A program made the position numbers and the translations under genes. Positions 23,701 to 64,000 of a stretch of 64,000 bases of DNA are shown in pieces; within the stretch, counting starts at the first letter, position 1, and every line of letters begins with the position of its first letter. The notes beneath the pieces are model-generated. The model did not search any database. It was not told the origin of the DNA and worked only from the letters and a program-made list of their open reading frames with translations. The stretch is from Daphnia pulex (Eukaryota; Arthropoda; Branchiopoda; Diplostraca; Daphniidae), in assembly GCF_021134715.1 (NCBI RefSeq), contig NC_060021.1:4960001-5024000 (forward strand). Reading direction: 5' to 3'.

Positions 23701-26700
23701 CGAATGCAACAGAGACGCGCCGCTGCTGCATCTATATTTGATTTCATCTGCTGTTTGTTTGTGTCTTTGTTTGTTTGTTTATTTATTTGTCGTATTGTTG
23801 TTGTTGTTGTTGCCCGGCGGATGAGCTTTGGCCAACAACAACCCGTTGCTTTTTCGTCGCCGGCTATATCAGCAGCAGTGGCGTGTCTTTTGTTTCTTCC
23901 GGCCTGTTTTTTATTATTTGTTTGGTCCAATTTATGTATTATTGTAGACGTTGCGAGTATTAGATGGAAGCGACGGCGAGTTGCTGGTGAACTGCACTCG
24001 AACGGCTGGTGATACGACTCATAAATCACTGCTGGATAGCGCCACGCTGCTGGTGCAGTTCTTCATCGCACACACAATCGATCGGGTTATAGTCTCCTGC
24101 TTCCTGCTGCTCGGCAAACACACGCAGCGCACACACAGAGAGAGAGAGAAGGAGCAGCACGCACAAAAGCTTGTGGGACGAGAGCTAGACTATATAATAG
24201 CGCCAGCAGTACTGCTGTGTGCAGCAGTCTAAGCGGTGGCACAGCAGAGTATATTAATGGCCGATATATTTCAGCAGCAGCACTACACCCACTACCCCTT
24301 CATTCTCTCTCTCCTTCTCTCCGGTTGATTCACACATGCGTATGCAGTCGAGTACATGCTAGGTCCATTCATTATTTCCCTGTCGTATTTACTTATTCGC
24401 CCATTATTTTGACATGAAAGAGATAAGAGAAGGAGAGAATATAAGGAGAGACGGGTGGGTGGAGAATAATAAAGGCGACGACAACGACTTGAACCACATC
24501 ACACACCGCGCCACATCGTCGACACAAGAGAAAAGCCACGCCTGACCGATCACCCCGGCGACTTTTCTAAACTTGAAAAAAGAAGAATTTTCTCAACAAG
24601 TTTTGGTCCTTTAAACATTCTGACGTCATACGCACTATAATAGTGTATATATATAGAGAGAGAGGCTCTGGTGAAATCACGTATATAGGAAACGCTTCGA
24701 TATATCTGGCGGTTTAACCTCGGCCGACGACTCCGGCAGCAGGGCCACGGTTGAACTTGTCTCGGGTTCTTGATTGTATTTTCGGGTGGTTGTTTGGCCG
24801 CAGCCGCAATGTCGATCCAGCGGCTGGGAATTGGGGAGTCGCTTTTAGTCTTCTTTTGTTTTCTTTTCTATAGGCCTGGGCTAATAGTATATGGGGGGCT
24901 ACTATCTGCTGGGCAGAAGAAGAAGAAGGAAGAAGAAGAGTAAGAAAGCTCTCTAATAGCATTAAGGAGATCTGGTACACTAAGAGGACTCGTTCATCGC
25001 AACAGTTCCCCGGGATCAACAATAAATGGAAAGGGCAGCCTCCTTATTCTCCTTTTCGATAAATATCACAATGGCTTCAAATATACTTGGGGTCTATATG
25101 CACAATACACAAGGATAGCATGATGAGCAAGAACCGAAAATAACCACAAAAGAAAAAAAGAAAAAAAGAAAAAGAAAAATCTAATGAGAGAATTCGCTGC
25201 TGATGAATTAAGGCGATGATAATAATGGTTGGATTTTGTCGACTGCGAAGACATTCATGACGCGCCTGCGCCGTCAAGAAAGAAAGAAAAAGAAGAAGAA
25301 GAAGAATTTCCTTCAACCCTTTGGCCCTTATTTGGCTCATTATGACATAAAAGCCGATCTGAATATAGAGTACACACAAGGAGCTCACTGTTCAAGACGG
25401 ACCTATAGGCCTATAATAGCTTCCATTTGTCCGTGTGTGTCGGCAGTGAAGATTTTTGGCGCGATTAAGCCGCTCGACGCCGTTTATTTCAAACGAAAAA
25501 GGGCGACTGATGGCCATAACCGAAAAGAAGAAGAAGAAGAAGAAAAAAGGAGGGCCAGGTAAAAGGTAGAGAATTGAAATGCACGCCCGTATTTGATTAG
25601 TGGATGAATAGCGCGCCGGTGAATAAAAGAGGCAAACTCCTTTTTGGCTGATTTGGTCGCCGGCGCAGAGCGAACGGCGCGCGCGCTGTTTCTCTCTGGT
25701 GGAAGGGGGCCGGGGCTCTGCCTGCCTGCGTGCCTGCGTGCCGACTCCTGTAGGAGTCGACCAGGACCTTTGCTGGCAGAGACTCTTGGCGCAAAACCCG
25801 AAACCAGAGCCAGCAGGCGGACGGACGGGCAGCAGCAGCAGAAGCAGGAGCAGCAGCGGTGGAGTATAAGCTCGACAGGGCCAGGGCATTTTCGAATCAG
25901 TTGGCTGCACGACGCCCTGCTCGATGGCAACAATCTCAGGCACCGTCTCCGTCGACGCCTGATCCACTCACTGCTGGTCCAGCAGTCGGCCGTGAGACAG
26001 CAATTCACTTCTTCTTGTGCCGGGTGCCGCAAAAGACAAACAAACGCGTGTGTGTGTGTCTGTGTGTGTGTGTTTGATCCAGCATCCAGCAGACGCTCGG
26101 GCAGAGAGAGAGAGAGAGAAACAACTTGTTCCGCTCGGCTACCAGATAAACTCACGACTACAAAAGTGTGGTGGCTTTTTTTCCTTTTCTCTCTCCAGTG
26201 ACTTTTGGCAGGGCCGTTTCAATCGGGATGCAGCCCGGTCCCCAGTCGCCGACGCACAGGCTCCAACAAGCAAAGGCGTGAGAAGTGGGACCGCGTGCAA
26301 ACAAGACAAGACAAGACGACCAGCGCCCAAGAGCAACCGCAAGACGGGCAAACAATGTAAATTTTACCACCGACCTACCTACTAACGAGTATAGTCATAT
26401 CCTCCCCATTTGGATGATGAATTTCGTTTTATCATCAGAGCATTTGCCATTTCTTTCCTTGTTTGTTATTTGTTTTTCCGTCTTTTTCGTCCGGTGGATT
26501 TTTGTTTTTTTGGCCAGCAGTCAGCAGATAGAAAAAAGGGGGTGGGAGGAAATCTCGCAATCTCTATCATATCTCTCTCTTGTGTGGCCAGGAATAAGAA
26601 GGAGGATCGAAAGCCCATCATCTCGCTGGATCCGTTGGGGATCCTCGTCATTGTGAGTTTTGCTTCTTCTTTTTCTTATTTACTATTTGGGCCGTCTAGA

Positions 26701-29700
26701 TTTCCTCCTCCTTGCTCATCTTGATTCCATCACGGTGGGAGGAGGCGAAGGAGGAGGAATAGACCTATTGTATTTATGACAATATATACAGCAGTAGTGT
26801 GTGCCGCTGCTGTAACAGTTACATGTCTTCATGGCATTGGCCTGTCTGAGGCTTGGCGCGGGTCGCTCGGGGTCGGGTCGGGTCGGCGTCTCTACTCAAC
26901 AAACTGCCCACGCGGGACTTGTAAATACAAATACATAGACAAAAGATCCCGCCCGTTTCATCCTTTTCTTCCTTCCGTCTTATTTCTTCCTCACCTTCTT
27001 CCTTTTCTCTTTCCCTCCTTTTCTCTTTCGTTCTCCCGTCCTCCCGCTCCTGCCGACATTTCATTTTCACTCCACCCACAGCAGGCAAACACAATTGGGA
27101 GCTATAAATAAATCATCTATATAAAGAGCCGCTGCCAGACAAGTGCGGTCCGTGATGTTGTGTTTTTTCTCGCTGCGGTTTCTCTTTCGTCCCGCCTTTC
27201 GTGAGCCTCTAACCTTTCCGCTTCATTATTTACATCAGAAATGATCAGGAAATCTCAAGTGTGAGTCGGCCGTAATCGACGTTTTTGGCACATCACCTAA
27301 GTCGTAAGCACACAGTCATCAGAGGAGGAGGGAAGGGGAAGGGGAGGCGTCGTGTTTTATTTTTTTCCTTGTTAACTCGACGTTCGACGTCGACGACAAC
27401 GTCAGTCATTTTGTGCCGATCTACTTCATCAGCCAGCCAACCAGAACGGGCTAACGACGCGACCTACTAGTCGCGCGAGATTGGGAAAATAACAAAACAA
27501 CAACAACCCAAAAACAACAAAACAGAAAACAAAACACAAAAACGTTACGAAGTGTGGCGTCCACGTCTCGGAGTAAATGTAACGGGCGAGTCTAACCAAA
27601 CACACATTGGATGAAAGGGCCCAGCAGCAGCAGCCCCCAATCCCGTCCCAACGTCGTCCTGACGGACTGTGAAGGACGTCAGTGTGGGGAATGTCTATAG
27701 CGCATTTTCACGCTCGTTTTCTTCTTCTTTCTTTCTCTTTTCTCTTTTCTTTTCTCTTCTTTTCTCTCTCGGCGTTGCCTATATACTTGTGCCCCCATCA
27801 GTTTTCGGGGGTGGCAGGAGGCGAGAGTGAAAAAGAGAAGGGGAGAGAGCGAAATTCACGTTGTTATAAATAGACGACATCAAGGACGAAGGACGACGTG
27901 CGAGTTACTAGTGGAATCCACCCAACACAGTATAGAACAACCGACCGACATCAGCTCACAGCAGAGAGTCCAGGACGTGTAGCAAAGAGCCCAGGGAGGA
28001 TCGTGAGAAGAGGAGGAGGAGGAGGAGGGAAGGGAAAAAATCTTTCGAAAGGGCTATATGGGAATTCCGCATACTTTCTCCTTCGTTATCGCCATTGCGC
28101 CTCCTCCCACATCTTTTTGGAGATCTGCGAGAATTTTCGGTTAACGGCTGGAACCTGTGCGTCTTGTTAGTTTTGGAGTGTCTCTCTCTTTATTCTCTCT
28201 CCATCTCTGCATCTATTCGCGAGCTGGACCGACTTTTTAGGGATGCGGATCACGCCGAGGCTAATGATTGAAAAACCCAACCACTACCACCACCACGACG
28301 CAAGTATTCCGGTCCTCAAGAGGGGGTTGCTGCCGGCCAAACTCAATTGTTGCAGACACACGAGGATGTCATTTCCACCACACACACACAGAGACCAGCA
28401 ATGAATAAAAAAAGAGAAAGAAAGTGAAACTCGGGTTGGGGATGGCGACTCAAAATCCAATTGTCCGTCCGCATCCCAATCTACCTGGGATAGCCCTTGG
28501 GGGGTGGGTAGGGAAGGGCGAGAGAGAAAGATATTGACTGAGAGTTGGACGACACGACAGCAGCTGTATACAGTAACTCTCTCTCTGTTCAACAGTATAT
28601 TGTACTATGCGTTCTCCGGTGCTACAGACGACGAGGATCGACAAGCGAACTGTTTGAACAGCTTATATTTACAGATCTAAAGAGGACGGACGACAAACGG
28701 GCAGACACTCGCTGCCCTGTGCGTGGGGACGTACAGGAGAAGACACCCGTTCGAATTCCGTCGATTAAAAAGAAACTGGCGTGCGTGTCGGATTGGAAAA
28801 ATAAAATAAGAAAATAAAATAAAAATAACGTGGGGGGAAATGATTATTATTAGATCCCTACAGAGATAGAGAGACAGAGAGAAAGAGTTGTTGAGTCTGA
28901 AAAGATGTACAGTGGGTGTCAAAGTCGCCATGGCAACCCTAGACGGGGTTGGCGGGATATACCGAGAAAGGGTCTGTCGTGTCTAACGCGACCAGCATTT
29001 CCTCCTCTTTTTCTTTTTTCCCGTTTTCTTTTCCGACGATTCCAACCTGGCAACACCTTTTTCCCTTTTTCTCCTTCTCTTGTTCTTCCTTATCGATTGG
29101 CCCAAAGTAAAACGCGGGCGACGTGGAGTAGTATAGTAGCGTGTGCGGTAGATTGCGTCATGTTTTGATTTGTGAAAAAAATCGATTTCCCCGCCAACCC
29201 CCCGGTCCCCTTTGCACAACTCAAACAATTTTCTTTTTTCATTCTATTTCTGGGTGGATCCGACCTGTGACGTCACTTGGCCAGTTATTGTAGGGGCAGC
29301 CGGGAATAAAGAGGAAAACAACAGGAAAAATCACCCCAGAAAAAAGAAGAAGAAAAGAAGGAGGGGCCCTTGCTTGCCTGCTTCTTCCGGATATTGCCAA
29401 TAAAGCGGGACGCATCCGTTACCACTTCTTCCGGTTGGGTTAGCCGCAACCGAGCGCAGCCGGGCGAGGACCGCTGCGGCCAAACACAACACAACCGACG
29501 GCAGCACAGCAACACCACCAACCACCAAGAAGAAAGAAGAAAGAAAGAAAAGTGACAAACCTCAATGTAGTGTACAGCAGTTATTCTTTTGTCAATCCAT
29601 CCGCTTCCACAAGCAATTCACCGCGCCAGGAATCTTGACCAACCTCCCAATTTAATCCATTTAATAAAAAGAAGAAAATTCTATAGGAGACTTGTCGACT

Positions 29701-30362
29701 TGCCTTCCGAATTCTTTTGCCCGCAAAACATTCGTGCACGACACACACATCAACGGAGGAAAGAGCCAACCAAGAAGGAAGCGAAAAACGGAGAAGATGA
29801 TGACGATGATGACATTGGGCCAATCCAATCGAGCCACGTATAACCACTTGTGACGAGATCTTTTGTGATTTTGCAAAAAGGAAACGCCGGAATCATTTCT
29901 CGCCGATCTGATTGGGCCATTACTTTTTGTTGTGTGTGTATTTGTGTTTGTGTGTGTGTGTGTGCGCCAGCGGCGGTGTTTGGTTCTCCCGGTGTTGTTG
30001 GTGTGTCGGCGTGTGTCGTGGATGTGCGTCAGTGCCGCCGTGTCTGTGCGGGACGGAAGGAAGCCGAGCCGTCAGGAGCGGATGCGTCTGCATCTCTCGA
30101 CGCGTCTGCATCGTCGGCGGTGGTGGCTACACCAAGACGGGACGACGAAGACGAGCAGCTGGACCTGAAGATTTGTCCCCCTGCTGTACGTAGATCGGCG
30201 TCGACGACAAAGAGTCGATAACTTTTGGGCGACTTTGGCGAATCGAATCGGTTGGAGTGGAGAGTCGAGCGAGGCGCCAGTCGTCGCATTGGTCGAATCA
30301 AAATTGCGCCTCACAGCAGTGGTGATCTTAGCGTGGCAAACGGTGGTGGTGCTGCTGGCAAT
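20710..30362. other. Intergenic region and Shal leader, rich in simple repeats
   Basis: No coding similarity was recognised in this 9.6 kb. It holds many short tandem tracts: (TG)n at 21422-21441 and 29947-29963, (GTC)n-like at 21205-21225, GAA/CTT-rich tracts, (GA)n around 26103-26119 and CTTT-rich stretches. Many open frames exist on both strands but translate to low-complexity Ser/Arg/Phe runs. The last few hundred bases before 30363 are GC-rich and CpG-containing and are probably the 5' UTR and core promoter of Shal. The frame is open for about 46 codons before the chosen Shal start but has no in-frame ATG. Confidence -1.
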
Positions 30363-63170
<32,808 letters not shown>

Positions 63171-64000
63171 AAAAAAAGCGACAAGATAAACCCAAAAATT
63201 TCACGTTTTTATTTAGGAAAAACAAAAACAAATTGTGTCAAAAAATTGAAATTTACAACAAAAAAAAGTTGCGTCATTTTTTTAGGTGAACAATTATCCC
63301 GTCATGTGCCCTGTTTCTTATACATCAATCCTTTTGAGCTCCCCATTTTTTGGAATGCCCCCTCAGTCATATTGATGACCGTGTTGTTTTCGTCGTTTTA
63401 TATCAAAATGTTGATTCAATTCAGAACCGTCAATGGACGGACAAGTGTACCCACCGCCCCGAAATTTCTTTCCTGATAATTCTCGACCTCTCAGTGGCAT
63501 CCAACTTTGTTTCCCTCTTGTGTCCGTCGATGAATGTTTCGCGCACTTGTACGACGTCGCCCAACCCCAGTGAGGGCGAAAAGGCATTTTCACATTTTGT
63601 TTTATTTTATTTTTCAGACAAGACACGCGTCATTTTTTTGTTTCATTTTCCCGTGAAACGAAGTTGGCAGAACGTGAAAAACAACAGCAACAAAACAATC
63701 AAGAATTGAGAGAGAGAGAAGGAGAGAGAAGGAGGGAGGTGTGCGTTTGACAGAGACGAGCGAACCACACGCGTGTCCTTCGTTGCCGATATTTATTTTT
63801 TGTTTTTCCTCACGTCTCGTCAATTCCTCCAGACGCCTCCCGTCTCCATCCAGACGGTGAGATTTGATCACGTCCTCCTTTGAAGGCGATTCGACTCTTC
63901 TTCTTCTTCCTCTTTTCTGACTTCCCGTACGAGTGCGATGAGTTGCGTCAAAGGCCCAAACTTCCAACCCCTGGCGCTTCCACGGCGAAACGAGACACAT
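63171..64000. other. Shal 3' UTR and downstream flank
   Basis: Immediately after the stop is an A-rich stretch, then AT-rich sequence, a GA tract near 63708-63736 and CT/TTC-rich DNA near 63895-63915. No clear AATAAA was picked out and no gene was recognised. Confidence -1.

Noticed and set aside
30225..30362. Longer Shal N-terminus from an upstream in-frame start
   Set aside because: The frame is open but has no ATG, and the Kv4 N-terminus conserved across animals begins at 30363.

Overview
The window is animal nuclear DNA: spliced genes with GT-AG introns, no operons, and long tracts of simple repeats. Three intact spliced genes are present: a C2H2 zinc-finger protein, the NEDD8-activating E1 subunit Uba3, and the voltage-gated potassium channel Shal (Kv4). 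Short introns (about 50-400 b) in the first two and the protein similarities suggest an arthropod, most likely a small crustacean of the Daphnia type. That placement is inference, not proof.

Region by region. (1) 1-6440, minus strand: a CdGAPr-like RhoGAP gene lacking its 5' half lies directly downstream of an Integrator subunit 7 (IntS7) gene lacking its 3' end. Both carry several in-frame stops and frameshifts, whereas the three intact genes carry none, so I read this as a decaying or misassembled block. (2) 6760-9890: two tandem broken copies of an RpS19-like gene, then a direct repeat of about 0.7 kb. Each repeat copy holds a small plus-strand gene ending in a metallothionein-like Cys-rich tail. 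An apparently intact minus-strand gene for a 76-residue Arg-rich protein starts at the left edge of the first copy. (3) 10081-10338: a long foldback inverted repeat. (4) 10733-14576, minus: a 10-exon, 1004-residue zinc-finger gene. (5) 14577-17220: AT-rich intergenic DNA. (6) 17624-20709, plus: Uba3, 9 coding exons, 438 residues. (7) 20710-30362: 9.6 kb of simple-repeat-rich intergenic DNA. (8) 30363-63170, plus: Shal, 8 coding exons, 726 residues, with introns up to 8.5 kb. Intron 3 carries a 0.9 kb element with terminal inverted repeats and an internal tRNA-like pol III promoter. Intron 5 has a GC donor site.

The genes do not form one pathway. Uba3 charges NEDD8 in the nucleus and cytoplasm, Shal makes somatodendritic A-type potassium current at the membrane, and the zinc-finger protein is a probable nuclear DNA-binding protein. 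I added exon lengths for these three genes and the Arg-rich gene: each keeps frame throughout, ending in one stop. Exon joins were read by eye from splice consensus and similarity to remembered family sequences; no searches were run.
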